The notes below the pieces were generated by a model that ran no database searches, was not told where the DNA came from, and saw only the letters and a program-made list of their open reading frames with translations. From contig CBDFIU010000003.1 in NCBI GenBank assembly GCA_965248235.1, positions 1 to 64,000 of the forward strand: a DNA stretch of 64,000 nt, in the 5' to 3' direction. The stretch is from UBA6623 sp965248235. GTDB lineage: Bacteria; Acidobacteriota; Terriglobia; Bryobacterales; UBA6623. Below are positions 27,941 to 37,152 of this stretch, in pieces (the first letter of the stretch is position 1; each line of letters begins with the position of its first letter). A program made the position numbers and the translations under genes.

Positions 27941-27955
27941 CCCGGTTCGGCCGGG
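27941..27955 (+). terminator. Weak candidate terminator hairpin after glnS
   Basis: CCCGG-TTCGG-CCGGG forms a 5-bp GC stem with a 5-base loop, 86 bp after the glnS stop. No T-run follows, so this is not a classical intrinsic terminator and may only be a local palindrome. Confidence 0.2.
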
Positions 27956-28062
27956 CGATACGTGCCGCTATCGCCGGCAGGGAATTTTCGGAGTACCATA
28001 AACCTTGTTGGTGAAGCCGAACCCGCCAGGCTGGGTCGGCGAACCTTCGAGCGCGGCACCTC

Positions 28063-31000
28063 ATGACTTCAAGGACTTCTCGGTTTGGATTCCGAGCCAC
28101 TTGCACCCTTGCTTTGCTTTCGCTGTTAGGGGTAGCTTGGACAACGCGTTCCAAGCAGGCCCTGGCGGCGGATGGCGCTCCATCGGCGCTCGAAGCATCC
28201 TTCGCGCTACGTGCGAAGCCGTTCTTAGAACAAAACTGCATCCAGTGCCACAACGTTGACACAGCCATGTCGGGGGTCCGACTGGACCAGCTCGACGCGA
28301 CGCTCGAGGATCGGCATCTTCGCCTTTGGGAAGCCGTAAGGCGAAAGGTCGGCGATGAGACGATGCCGCCAAAAGGCGCGCCACAGCCGACCGGCGCCGA
28401 CCGTCAGGGGATGGTCGAGTGGATCACGCAAGCACTGCACGCCGCCCGCTCGAGGCCGCTGCCGAAGAACGGCATCGTGCGGCGTCTGACGGTCTCACAG
28501 TACGGCAATACTCTCCGCGAATTGTTGCTGCTCGACGCCGACCTGACGGCCGCGCTTCCACCCGACGCCGTTTCCAAGGATGGATTCGTAAATAATGCGG
28601 AGACGTTGGAACTTTCGCCGCTGCTGATGGAAGCCTACTTTGAAATCGCCGAAGAGGCGCTCGGCCGGGCCATCGTCAATCCGGACTCGAAGCCCACGAT
28701 CCAGAACTTCCGGGTTGATCTGGGCGCGTCGATCAATCCCAAACCGCTCCCGGGCAAGCTGATTCTCGGCGCGAACAACCTCCTGTTGGACAACCAAGAT
28801 TTCCTGGTCAAGCAACTCACGCCCGGCAAGGCGTTCTCCTTCGAACCGTTCCGAATGCGGACCAAATATCGCTTCATCGAAGGCTACAAAGGCAACTCGA
28901 CAGTCCGCGACTGGAGAGACTTTGACAGCATTTACCACTCCGTTTTTGCCTGCATGCGCGGCAACCCCGGCTATCCCAAGGGGCACGCTTACAGCACGAT
29001 TCCGGACGGTCTGTTGCTGAGGCCGGCCATTTCAACCAACGAGATTTTCGAGGAAGACGACACCTACGGGCCAAAGGCAAACTTCAAAATCTCGCTTCGC
29101 GAATTGCCCGAGTACGGGCGCTTTCGGATCACTGTCACGGCGGCGAAGTACAACGACGGGCTGCTGCTCGATCCGGGCGATGCCGCCCGGGGGACCACCG
29201 GCGCGGACGCCGTCGTTATCCGCGATCCAACATCGGCACATTCCGTCACGATCAAAAAGGCCGGCATTTATCAAGTCGACATCCACGAGGCGGCGCGCAA
29301 CGAGCCGCCCGCCGCGGACTCGACGCGACTCGGCGACGGGCCGGCCGGATCGTGGTCTTTCGACAACGAAACAAAGGACAACCTAGAGGGCCCCGCACAG
29401 CGTGTCGATTCACCCTTCGGCAAGGCTGTGTCGCTCAGCGGCGATTACGGCTCGCTGATCATCCCTCGCGGCAATGCCATGAATGTTGCCGACGACGATT
29501 TCACCGTGGCGGCTTGGATCCACCCGAAGCAGCTGAAAGCAGCGGGGATCGTTGCTCTCGGTGGATATGAGTGGACGCACGGCTGGTACTTGGAAATGGC
29601 CGGCGGTAAAGGTGATTTCCGGATACAAACAGCCGGCCCCGGCAACGAACCCAATGGTAGTGTGACTTCCCCGCCGGGAGTCATTCGCGCCGGCGCCTGG
29701 CAGCATGTTACGGCCGTTGTGAGACGGAACGGCGAAACGCGCCTCTACGTAAACGGCTACGCCGTCGCGAAAGGGGAGATTGGTCCGGCGAACCTCGACA
29801 ACCCGGAGATCGACCTTCACGTTGGCAGCGTAAGCGACGGCCCGCGGTTCCAGGGCGAGTTGGATGAAGTGCGCCTCTACACCCGAGCCCTCGACGAAGC
29901 CGAGGTCCAAGCGTTGGTGGAACCGGGACGGGAATTCGCTCAGCCGCCTCCCGAAATGCCGCAAGACGTGACGCTGACCCTGGGCGGTCGGCAATTCTCA
30001 GGCGCGTTGGAGCAGCCCGCGTTCCTGGCGGTAAGGCTTGAGGCCGGGACGCTTAGCGTCAACGCGCAACACGCCGGCGTGGGGCGTTTGGACCGCGTCG
30101 TTCTTACTCCGCTCCCCGCCGAGCACGAGGCCTCGCGACGTTTTGCCGCTTTTGAGAAGCGTTTGCCGCGAGTAGGCGTGCATTTGGGGCTGCGCCGCGA
30201 CTGCGGCAGCACGTTCCTTCCGGTCGGGGCCCCACGAACCGTGGCGAGCGACAAGCTCACGCGCTATGTATTTGAAGGCGCTATTAGGGATTTCCCCAGC
30301 CCGGATGTCGAAAAGGACAATGTCAACTATCTAGCGGGTATTCGTGAAATCGGCGTCCGTAGCGAGTACACCGACGGTCGCGACATGCCGCGGTTGCTGG
30401 TCCGGTCGGTGGAATTCGAGGGACCGTTCTACGATCAATGGCCGCCGCCGTCACATCAAAACATCTTCCTCGACTCTGACCGCCGATACGACGCATCGGC
30501 CTACGGGCGCGAGATCGTTCGCAAATTTGCAACCCGCGCCTACCGCCGACCCATCACCGCCGCGGAAGAGTCCGCGCTGATGGCGGTGTTCCGGCAATCA
30601 CTCGACGCGGGAGGCGGTTTTCAGAGAAGTGTCAAGGACGCCCTGCAAGTCGTGTTGACGTCGCCGCAATTCTTGTTTTTGGTCGAAGCGAGCAGCACCC
30701 CCGAACCCGAGCCAATCGACGGCCGCGAGCTGGCTTCCAAGCTTTCGTACTTCCTGTGGAACGAGCCGCCGGATCACACAACCTTGCGGTTGGCCGATAG
30801 CGGCGCGCTGCGAAGGCAATTGGACTCGGAAGTCGGGCGCATGATCGAGGACCCGCGTTTCTCCCGGTTCACCGAGGAATTCACATCCCAATGGCTGAAT
30901 TTGGACAAGTTCGATGTGCTCGAACCGGACCGTGACCGGTTTCCAAGGCTTACCCGCGACACCCGCGCCCAGCTGCGTCGCGAGCCGGTCGAGTTTGTCC

Positions 31001-31701
31001 GGTATTTGATCCGGAAGAACCTGCCCGCGCGGAATCTGGTGCAGTCCGATTTCGTCGTGGCGAATGAAGTCGTCGCCGGCTACTACGACTTGGGAGACAA
31101 GACCGAAAGCGGTTTCGAGTTTGTGCCCATTTACCACGGCCGACCCGAGCTCGGGGGCGTGCTCACTCAGGCGGCGATCATGGTGGGGCTCTCCGACGGC
31201 CGGGAATCGAACCCCGTGAAGCGCGGGGCCTGGCTGGCTCGGAAGATCATCGCCGAGCCGCCCGATGACCCTCCACCCAACGTGCCGGATCTAGAGGCGG
31301 ATACGGAAGGGCTGTCGCTTCGCCGACGCCTCGAGCAGCACCGCGATCAGCCGGGCTGCAGGCAGTGTCACACCAAGATCGACCCGTGGGGAGTGGCGCT
31401 CGAGGAGTTCGACGCCGGAGGCCGCCTAAAAACGCACCCGGCGGACGCGCGGGCCACCTTGCCCGACAACACCGAGGTGTCGGGCATCAACGATCTGAAG
31501 CGTTATCTCGCTCAAGATCGCATCGATCAGGTGGCCTTCAGCGTTCTCAAACACCTCTTTACCTATGCGAACGGCCGCAACCTGACGTACAATGAACTCA
31601 CCCACTTGAAAGAGGGTGGGCTCGAATTGCGGGCCGGCGACTACCGTATGCAAGACATGATCCGGTATGTCGTCCACAGCGACCTGTTCCTTGAGAAGTA
31701 G
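28063..31701 (+). CDS. DUF1587/DUF1592/DUF1588/DUF1585 haem protein with a LamG insert
   Basis: A 1212-residue exported protein with signal peptide (about 1-36) and a first haem site CIQCH at 59-63. DUF1587 follows (PLPKNGIVRRLTVSQYGNTLRELL). An inserted laminin-G/concanavalin-like domain lies at about 425-620 (SWSFDNETKDNLEGPA, DDDFTVAAWIHPKQL, RLYVNGYAVAKGEIG, GELDEVRLYTRALDEAE). Then DUF1595/DUF1592 (FATRAYRRPITAAEESAL, VLTSPQFLFLVE, LASKLSYFLWNEPPD), DUF1588 (GGVLTQAAIMVGLSDGRES, PPNVPDLE) and DUF1585 with a second haem-type CRQCHTKIDPWGVALEEFD. The family is usually paired with DUF1552, as here (54 bp upstream of it). LamG suggests polysaccharide binding; no reaction known. Confidence 0.92.
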   Translation: MTSRTSRFGFRATCTLALLSLLGVAWTTRSKQALAADGAPSALEASFALRAKPFLEQNCIQCHNVDTAMSGVRLDQLDATLEDRHLRLWEAVRRKVGDETMPPKGAPQPTGADRQGMVEWITQALHAARSRPLPKNGIVRRLTVSQYGNTLRELLLLDADLTAALPPDAVSKDGFVNNAETLELSPLLMEAYFEIAEEALGRAIVNPDSKPTIQNFRVDLGASINPKPLPGKLILGANNLLLDNQDFLVKQLTPGKAFSFEPFRMRTKYRFIEGYKGNSTVRDWRDFDSIYHSVFACMRGNPGYPKGHAYSTIPDGLLLRPAISTNEIFEEDDTYGPKANFKISLRELPEYGRFRITVTAAKYNDGLLLDPGDAARGTTGADAVVIRDPTSAHSVTIKKAGIYQVDIHEAARNEPPAADSTRLGDGPAGSWSFDNETKDNLEGPAQRVDSPFGKAVSLSGDYGSLIIPRGNAMNVADDDFTVAAWIHPKQLKAAGIVALGGYEWTHGWYLEMAGGKGDFRIQTAGPGNEPNGSVTSPPGVIRAGAWQHVTAVVRRNGETRLYVNGYAVAKGEIGPANLDNPEIDLHVGSVSDGPRFQGELDEVRLYTRALDEAEVQALVEPGREFAQPPPEMPQDVTLTLGGRQFSGALEQPAFLAVRLEAGTLSVNAQHAGVGRLDRVVLTPLPAEHEASRRFAAFEKRLPRVGVHLGLRRDCGSTFLPVGAPRTVASDKLTRYVFEGAIRDFPSPDVEKDNVNYLAGIREIGVRSEYTDGRDMPRLLVRSVEFEGPFYDQWPPPSHQNIFLDSDRRYDASAYGREIVRKFATRAYRRPITAAEESALMAVFRQSLDAGGGFQRSVKDALQVVLTSPQFLFLVEASSTPEPEPIDGRELASKLSYFLWNEPPDHTTLRLADSGALRRQLDSEVGRMIEDPRFSRFTEEFTSQWLNLDKFDVLEPDRDRFPRLTRDTRAQLRREPVEFVRYLIRKNLPARNLVQSDFVVANEVVAGYYDLGDKTESGFEFVPIYHGRPELGGVLTQAAIMVGLSDGRESNPVKRGAWLARKIIAEPPDDPPPNVPDLEADTEGLSLRRRLEQHRDQPGCRQCHTKIDPWGVALEEFDAGGRLKTHPADARATLPDNTEVSGINDLKRYLAQDRIDQVAFSVLKHLFTYANGRNLTYNELTHLKEGGLELRAGDYRMQDMIRYVVHSDLFLEK

Positions 31702-31725
31702 CGGAGAAGTAGCGGAGAAGTAGCG
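31693..31725 (+). repeat. Three tandem 11-bp repeats across the stop codon
   Basis: GAGAAGTAGCG occurs three times in direct succession. The first copy holds the real stop (TAG at 31699-31701) and the extra copies lie in the intergenic gap before the DUF1552 gene, probably from replication slippage. Confidence 0.85.
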
Positions 31726-31755
31726 AATACGAGCAATAATAGGAAACAGAGACCG

Positions 31756-33096
31756 ATGAGAACTCTCGTGAAGATTGATCGCCGCGCTTTCCTTCAGGGC
31801 ATCGGAGGAGCCGCGCTGGCTTTGCCCGTCCTCGACGCGATGGGCGCGGAAGTCACCGACCAGGCTCCTCGCCGCTTCTGCGCGCTCTACACCGCGAACG
31901 GCATGTCACTCCCGAGGACTGAGCACAGCCTCGACGAGTGGAGTTGGTTTCCCACCGCCGAGAACGACGGCGAGTTCGTCTTCGGCAAGTCGACCGAGCC
32001 GCTGAGTCCCTTCCGGAAAAAGCTTAGCTTTCTGGGCGGACTCTATCATCCGAGCGGTCGCAAGGCCGATCCGCACACCTGCTCGGACATGTGGCTCACC
32101 GGCGCCCCGCTGCACAATCCAACGCGAGCAACCTACAACTCCGTGGCACTCGACCAGGTCGTGGCGCGGCACACCAAGCAGTATTGCCGGCAACCTTCGT
32201 TAGTGCTGTCGATCGACGCCGGCACGGGATTTCTCTCGCGGACGGGTACGATCTCCTACAACCTGGAAGGTAGGCCGATTCCGGCGGAAAACAACCCCCG
32301 TCGCGTGTTCAACCGTTTGTTTCGCGGTGACCGGGCGTCGCTGCAAGCGCAACGCGACAAGCTGCAGGGGCGCATCAAGTTAGTGGACGCCGTGGCCGGC
32401 AGTGCGCGCTTACTGGATCAACAACTAGGCAAATCCGACCGCGACCGGATGGATCAATACCTGACTTCACTCAATGAACTGGAATCGCGGTTGATCGCCT
32501 CCGAGCGCTGGATCGACATTCCGCTCAAAAAGCAGGATTATTCGCATCTCAATCTCGACGCAAACTCCGAGGGCGAGCCGGCCGAGTACTACCGCGCGAT
32601 GTTCGACCTGATCGCTTTGGCATTCGACGCGGACATCACTCGCTCGGTCGCGTTCATGCTCAACCGCGAAGACGGCATGGGCATCAGCGATACCTTCCCG
32701 CTCAAGCTGGGACTCTCCAAGACACATCACAATCTTTCGCACGCGACCGACAAGGACGGGCAGTTTCAGTTTGCCAAGTACGATCTGTTCTTGAGCCGCC
32801 GGTTGGCGCACTTCTTCGAGAGACTGGCTGGTTACCAGGATCGCGACGGCAGCGTGCTCGACAACACCATCGTGCTGTACGGAAGCGGCGCGAGCACGAC
32901 GCACACCCCCCGCAACCTGCCGACTCTGATCGCCGGTGGAACCAACATGGGCCTCGAACATGGGACGTACTGGCGAAATGGCGAGACCCGGATGTCCAAC
33001 ATGTATCTCAGCATTCTGAGATCTCTAGGCATCGAGCAGGAATCGTTCGCGGACAGCACCGGCACCCTCGGCGGTTCGATCTTCACTCGCGTCTAG
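31756..33096 (+). CDS. DUF1552 family exported protein
   Basis: A 446-residue DUF1552 protein. The N-terminus IDRRAFLQGIGGAALALPVLD is a twin-arginine-type signal. Family landmarks: RRFCALYTANGMSLP, a KLSFLGGLYHPSGRKADPHTC segment, QVVARHTKQYCRQPSLVLS, SFDADITRS-like LIALAFDADITRSVAFML, and a C-terminal LDNTIVLYGSGASTTHTPRNLPTLIAGG. DUF1552 is structurally related to DUF1501 (alkaline phosphatase-like fold). It follows the DUF1592 gene by 54 bp, an arrangement found across Planctomycetes, Acidobacteria and Verrucomicrobia. Enzymatic role unknown. Confidence 0.93.
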   Translation: MRTLVKIDRRAFLQGIGGAALALPVLDAMGAEVTDQAPRRFCALYTANGMSLPRTEHSLDEWSWFPTAENDGEFVFGKSTEPLSPFRKKLSFLGGLYHPSGRKADPHTCSDMWLTGAPLHNPTRATYNSVALDQVVARHTKQYCRQPSLVLSIDAGTGFLSRTGTISYNLEGRPIPAENNPRRVFNRLFRGDRASLQAQRDKLQGRIKLVDAVAGSARLLDQQLGKSDRDRMDQYLTSLNELESRLIASERWIDIPLKKQDYSHLNLDANSEGEPAEYYRAMFDLIALAFDADITRSVAFMLNREDGMGISDTFPLKLGLSKTHHNLSHATDKDGQFQFAKYDLFLSRRLAHFFERLAGYQDRDGSVLDNTIVLYGSGASTTHTPRNLPTLIAGGTNMGLEHGTYWRNGETRMSNMYLSILRSLGIEQESFADSTGTLGGSIFTRV

Positions 33097-33178
33097 CCCC
33101 GACCTTGCTGACAAGGCTTCGATCCGCCGCCGCGGAGGAAACCACAGCCAACCGGAGCCGCATCGCCACGCGATGCGG
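33097..33178 (+). repeat. Dispersed intergenic repeat, copy A
   Basis: An 80-bp block starting CCCCGACCTTGCTGA and continuing GGCTTCGATCCGCC ... GCCGCATCGCCACGCGA. It is about 80% or more identical to 45848-45928. It lies directly after the DUF1552 stop and contains a short GC palindrome (CCGCCGCCGCGG). Confidence 0.8.
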
Positions 33179-33195
33179 TCACCCACCAAACCCCG

Positions 33196-33289
33196 TGAAA
33201 AATTGGGGACTGTACCGAGCGCCGACCGAATAAGCTCCATCAAATCTATAGTTTCGTCTGGCGCGAAGTGGACTGTCTCCCATTTTTCA
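33196..33289 (+). repeat. Short element with imperfect terminal inverted repeats
   Basis: The left arm 33196-33213 (TGAAAAATTGGGGACTGT) and the reverse complement of 33272-33289 (TGAAAAATGGGAGACAGT) match at 15 of 18 positions. The 94-bp unit has no coding content and lies between the dispersed repeat and the DUF1501 relic. It could be a MITE or the footprint of a lost IS. Confidence 0.55.
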
Positions 33290-33302
33290 TCGCCAGCAAT
33301 AG

Positions 33303-33783
33303 ATCCGCGCCCAGCAACGACGCCAACGCGGCGCTGAAGTTCAGCAATACCTCGCCAAGCAGTTTCAGCGGATCGAACTCGCCGCTCGCATGCAACTGGA
33401 AGCCGGCGACGCCTTGGCGATTGATCAGGAAGATGAAACGACCCGCGAGGCGTACGGGCTCAACGAAGCCTTGACCGAGTCCTATGGGCGGCGCTGTCTG
33501 ATGGCGCGGCGGCTCGTCGAGCGCGGCGTGCGCTTCGTGCAGATCTAACGGCTTCACGACGTTGTTAGCCGGCGGCGGCGTCAAGGGCGGCGTCGTGTAC
33601 GGCGCGACGGACGAGCTTGGCAACCATGCGGTCGAGAACCCGGTCAGCGTTCACGACTACCACGCGACACTGCTGCATCTCCTGGGAATGAACTTTCGCG
33701 ACCTCATCTACGATCGTCACGGCCTCGGCGAACGCCTAACGGATCAATTCGCCGCCCGGGTGATCCAAGAAATTCTGGCCTGA
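33303..33783 (+). pseudogene. DUF1501 family relic with internal deletion
   Basis: Two pieces of a DUF1501 gene remain. The first (33303-33548) reads ...QRRQRGAEVQQYLAKQFQRI then LAARMQLEAGDALAI and GRRCLMARRLVERGVRFVQI and stops. The second (from about 33550, another frame) reads GFTTLLAGGGVKGGVVYG ... VSVHDYHATLLHLLGM to the normal C-terminus RVIQEILA at 33783. About 90 family residues between RFVQ and GFTT are deleted, and the N-terminal half is absent. It shows that a third DUF1501 locus once existed here, beside the DUF1592/DUF1552 pair. Confidence 0.85.
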
Positions 33784-33926
33784 AGAAGGGCCCTGCCTCG
33801 GCGTCTTTCGCCACAGTGCCCGGACACGCCGGGTTCGCTCCGATGATGGGCGATCCGTCGTTGAGAAGAAAACCTCTTGTATTTCGGGGAGCATGTCGCG
33901 CACCCTGTATGATGTTCTTTGTCGCA

Positions 33927-34769
33927 ATGAACAAGAGGCTGAGTCGCAGGCGGTTCGTTGGCGCCGGATCACGGGCGATGCCGGCCGTCGTTTGGTGTGC
34001 CCTACAGTCCTTCCAACCGGCCCGCGGTCAGCGAGACGAGAGAGACGAAATACCCATGGAACTCGCCTCGGTCAAAGCGCTTACGTTTGATGTCTTTGGG
34101 ACCGTCGTTGATTGGAGATCCTCGATCATTCGCGAAGGGGAAGCACTGGGCGAACGAAAGGGGTTTCATGTCGATTGGGCGGAGTTCGCGGATGCCTGGC
34201 GAGCCGGCTACGGACCGTCCATGGACCGCGTTCGCCGGGGCGACCTTCCCTGGACGAACATCGACGGCCTGCACCGTTTCATCCTCAATGACCTCTTGAA
34301 GAAATTCAAGATCGAGGGCCTCTCCGAAACCGAGATCGCCCAATTCAATCGCTCTTGGCATCGGCTTACACCTTGGCCCGACGCTGTTTCGGGACTGACT
34401 CGGCTGAAGAGGAAATTCGTGATCTCGACGCTTTCGAACGGCAACGTGGCACTGCTCGTCAACATGGCGAAGAATGCCGGCTTGCCGTGGGATGTCATCC
34501 TCTCTTCCGAGTTGGCGCACCGTTACAAGCCGGACAAAGAAGTCTATTTGACGGCGGCACGGCTGCTGGGACTCGAGCCCGGCCAAGTGATGATGGTCGC
34601 GGCCCACAAAGGCGATTTGCGAGCCTCGGCCGCGGTCGGCTTTAGGACCGGTTTCGTTCCCCGCCCGCTTGAGCGCGGACCGAACGGGAAACCCGATGCG
34701 ACGCCCGATCCCTCATTTGATATCGTTGCCGAGGATTTCGTCGATCTGGCCGAGAGGCTGGGAGCTTAG
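33927..34769 (+). CDS. Haloacid dehalogenase type II (HAD superfamily), Tat-exported
   Basis: Starting at 33927 (MNKRLSRRRFVGAGSR) the protein has a twin-arginine signal, then a HAD domain of the L-2-haloacid dehalogenase type: LTFDVFGTVVDWRSS (Asp nucleophile), a cap region (EFADAWRAGYGPSMDRV), VISTLSNGNVALLVNM (motif II Ser/Asn), SSELAHRYKPDKEVYL (motif III Lys) and MMVAAHKGDLRASAAVG. Motif III/IV has AHKGDL as in dehalogenases. The known reaction of the family is hydrolysis of 2-haloacids to 2-hydroxyacids; the actual substrate is unproven. A Tat signal on this usually cytoplasmic family is unusual. The upstream frame to 33816 is probably not translated. Confidence 0.85.
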   Translation: MNKRLSRRRFVGAGSRAMPAVVWCALQSFQPARGQRDERDEIPMELASVKALTFDVFGTVVDWRSSIIREGEALGERKGFHVDWAEFADAWRAGYGPSMDRVRRGDLPWTNIDGLHRFILNDLLKKFKIEGLSETEIAQFNRSWHRLTPWPDAVSGLTRLKRKFVISTLSNGNVALLVNMAKNAGLPWDVILSSELAHRYKPDKEVYLTAARLLGLEPGQVMMVAAHKGDLRASAAVGFRTGFVPRPLERGPNGKPDATPDPSFDIVAEDFVDLAERLGA

Positions 34770-34935
34770 CCCGCTTTTCTCATCGCGTGGCGAGGCAAAG
34801 TGCAGCCTGGGCCCGAAAAAAATCTTTTTTCAACGGATCGATTGTTATCGCTGGTGATCGGACGGAGGTACAATCTCCCTCAGGTCCAACTGGTCACGCA
34901 AGTGTGCGGCGACAAGAGACGAGAGGAGTGGCGAC

Positions 34936-37119
34936 ATGAGAACGACCAGAGTGCTTTACCCAGCCGACGTAGGCATGCCGGCGGTCGGCTTGGCCGCGTT
35001 TTTGAGCGCCTTGCTCGCTTTGGTGGGTTGCGGGCAACCGGCCGGCGAAACGGTCGCGATCGACAGTGACGATCTCGGCGGGGTCGTCAGCAGTGCGAAT
35101 GGACCGGAAGCGGGTGTCTGGGTGATCGCGGAAACGACCGATCTGCCCACTAAGTTCGTCAAGATCGTCGTCACGGATGATCGCGGGCACTACGTGTTGC
35201 CCGACCTTCCAAAAGCGAACTACGACGTATGGGTGCGCGGCTACGGACTGGTGGACTCTCCCAAGGTGGAGACCGCGCCCGGCAAGATCGTGAACCTGAC
35301 GGCGGTGGTCGCGCCCAATCCCGCCGCGGCGGCGGAATACTACCCGGCCGGCTACTGGTTTTCCCTGCTCCGCGCGCCGGACGACAGCGAGTTTCCCGGC
35401 ACCGGGCCCAAAGGCAACGGCATTTCGCCAGACATGAAGAGCCAGGCCCAGTGGCTGCGGAACGTCAAGTCGGGCAACTGCTGGGCTTGTCACCAGCTGG
35501 GCGCCAAGGCGACGCGGGAGATCCCCGAGAGTCTTGGCGACTTCCCGTCCTCCGCGGCGGCATGGGAGCGTCGCATCCTTTCCGGGCAAGCCGGCGGTAG
35601 CATGGCCAACGGCTTGGCGCGGATCGGCGCGCGGCGGGCAATAGAGGTGTTCGCGGATTGGACCGATCGGGTCGCCGCCGGCGAGTTGCCGCCGACACCG
35701 CCGCGGCCGCGAGGCCTGGAGCGCAACGTCGTCATCACACAATGGGACTGGGCCGACCCGAAGGCCTACCTCCACGATGAGGTTTCCACGGACCGGCGAA
35801 ATCCGACGCTGAACGCCAACGGTCTCATCTACGGGGCGCTTGAGGCGAGCGCGGACTACCTGCCCGTTCTCGATCCTGTGGGCCACACCCGGAGTCAGGT
35901 CCCGTTGACGGTCCGCGATCCGAACACGCCGCCGGCGGCGCCGCAGACGGTGCCGCAACCCTCGCCCTACTGGGGCGATGAAGTCATTTGGACCAGTAAG
36001 ACCAATGTGCACAATCCGATGTTCGACGGGAAGGGCCGCGTTTGGATCACCTCCGCGGTGCGCCCGCGCGCGAACCCTGATTTTTGCAAAGAGGGTTCGA
36101 GCCATCCGTCGGCCAAATTGTTCCCAGTCGAGCAGGCCGCCCGCCACCTCGCCGTCTACGATCCGAAAACCGAAGAGCTCACACACATCGGCACGTGCTT
36201 CAGCACGCACCACCTGATGTTCGCCGAGGATGAGAACAACACGCTGTGGACGAGCGGCGGCGGCCAGGTCGTCGGCTGGCTTGACACGAAGATGTTCGAC
36301 GAGACCGGCGACGAGGAGAAGTCGCAAGGGTGGACCGCGCTCATCATGGACACCAACGGCAACGGCAAGCGGGACGCCTATGTGGAGCCCGACGAACCGC
36401 TCGACCCGGCCAAGGACAAGCGTTTCGGCGCCGCCTTCTATGCCGTCTCCCCCGCTCCGGACGGCTCTATCTGGGGATCGGTGTTGGGCTTCCCCGGCGC
36501 CGTCGTCCGGCTCGATCCGGGGACGAACCCGCCCGAAACCGCCCTGGCGGAAGTGTACGAGCCGCCGTTCAACAACCCCGAGGCTCCCGTCCAGGGGTAC
36601 TCACCCCGCGGCATGGATGTTGACCGCGACGGCGTTGCCTGGGCGGCCCTCGCGAGCGGCCATCTGGCCGCCTTCGATCGTCGCAAGTGCAAGGGACCGC
36701 TCAACGGGCCGAAGGCCTCCGGACAACACTGTCCCGAGGGATGGACCCTGTATCCCGAGCCCTTACCTCAGATCCAAGGCGTTTCGGACGCGGGCAGCGC
36801 TGAAGGCAGCTACTACACCTGGGTGGACCAGTTCGATACGTTTGGCCTGGGCAAGAACATTCCGATCAACACCGGCAATGCATCCGAAGGGCTACTGGTT
36901 CTCAAAGACGGCGAGTGGGTCGTTCTCCGCGTTCCCTATCCGCTGGGGTTCTACACGAAATGGATGGATGGCCGGATCGATGATGCGGAGGCGGGCTGGA
37001 AGGGCAGAGGCCTGTGGACGACAGTGAGCACCCGAGGACCGTTTCACATGGAGGGCGGCAAGGGGACAACGAGCAAAGTCATGCACTTCCAGCTGCGCCC
37101 CGACCCGCTCGCGAAGTGA
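34936..37119 (+). CDS. One-haem lipoprotein with carboxypeptidase-regulatory-like domain and lyase-type propeller
   Basis: A 727-residue lipoprotein (LLALVGC, Cys at residue 32). A Cna-B/carboxypeptidase-regulatory-like domain follows (about 45-125: GPEAGVWVIAETTDLPTKFVKI, GHYVLPDLPKANYDVWVRGYG). There is a single haem-binding site NCWACHQLG (CWACH at 182-186) and a long C-terminal part with repeated W/DG-rich strands (GKGRVWITSAVRP, EDENNTLWTSGGGQVVGWLD, PDGSIWGSVLGFPGAVVRLDPG, DRDGVAWAALASGHLAAFDRR) resembling streptogramin-lyase-type beta-propellers. Proteins of this layout occur in marine and soil Acidobacteria and Proteobacteria, some next to alcohol oxidation genes. The electron-transfer role is inferred from the haem motif only. 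Confidence 0.8.
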   Translation: MRTTRVLYPADVGMPAVGLAAFLSALLALVGCGQPAGETVAIDSDDLGGVVSSANGPEAGVWVIAETTDLPTKFVKIVVTDDRGHYVLPDLPKANYDVWVRGYGLVDSPKVETAPGKIVNLTAVVAPNPAAAAEYYPAGYWFSLLRAPDDSEFPGTGPKGNGISPDMKSQAQWLRNVKSGNCWACHQLGAKATREIPESLGDFPSSAAAWERRILSGQAGGSMANGLARIGARRAIEVFADWTDRVAAGELPPTPPRPRGLERNVVITQWDWADPKAYLHDEVSTDRRNPTLNANGLIYGALEASADYLPVLDPVGHTRSQVPLTVRDPNTPPAAPQTVPQPSPYWGDEVIWTSKTNVHNPMFDGKGRVWITSAVRPRANPDFCKEGSSHPSAKLFPVEQAARHLAVYDPKTEELTHIGTCFSTHHLMFAEDENNTLWTSGGGQVVGWLDTKMFDETGDEEKSQGWTALIMDTNGNGKRDAYVEPDEPLDPAKDKRFGAAFYAVSPAPDGSIWGSVLGFPGAVVRLDPGTNPPETALAEVYEPPFNNPEAPVQGYSPRGMDVDRDGVAWAALASGHLAAFDRRKCKGPLNGPKASGQHCPEGWTLYPEPLPQIQGVSDAGSAEGSYYTWVDQFDTFGLGKNIPINTGNASEGLLVLKDGEWVVLRVPYPLGFYTKWMDGRIDDAEAGWKGRGLWTTVSTRGPFHMEGGKGTTSKVMHFQLRPDPLAK

Positions 37120-37152
37120 ACGGAGTCGGCCACTCAAGGCACGGAACAATGT

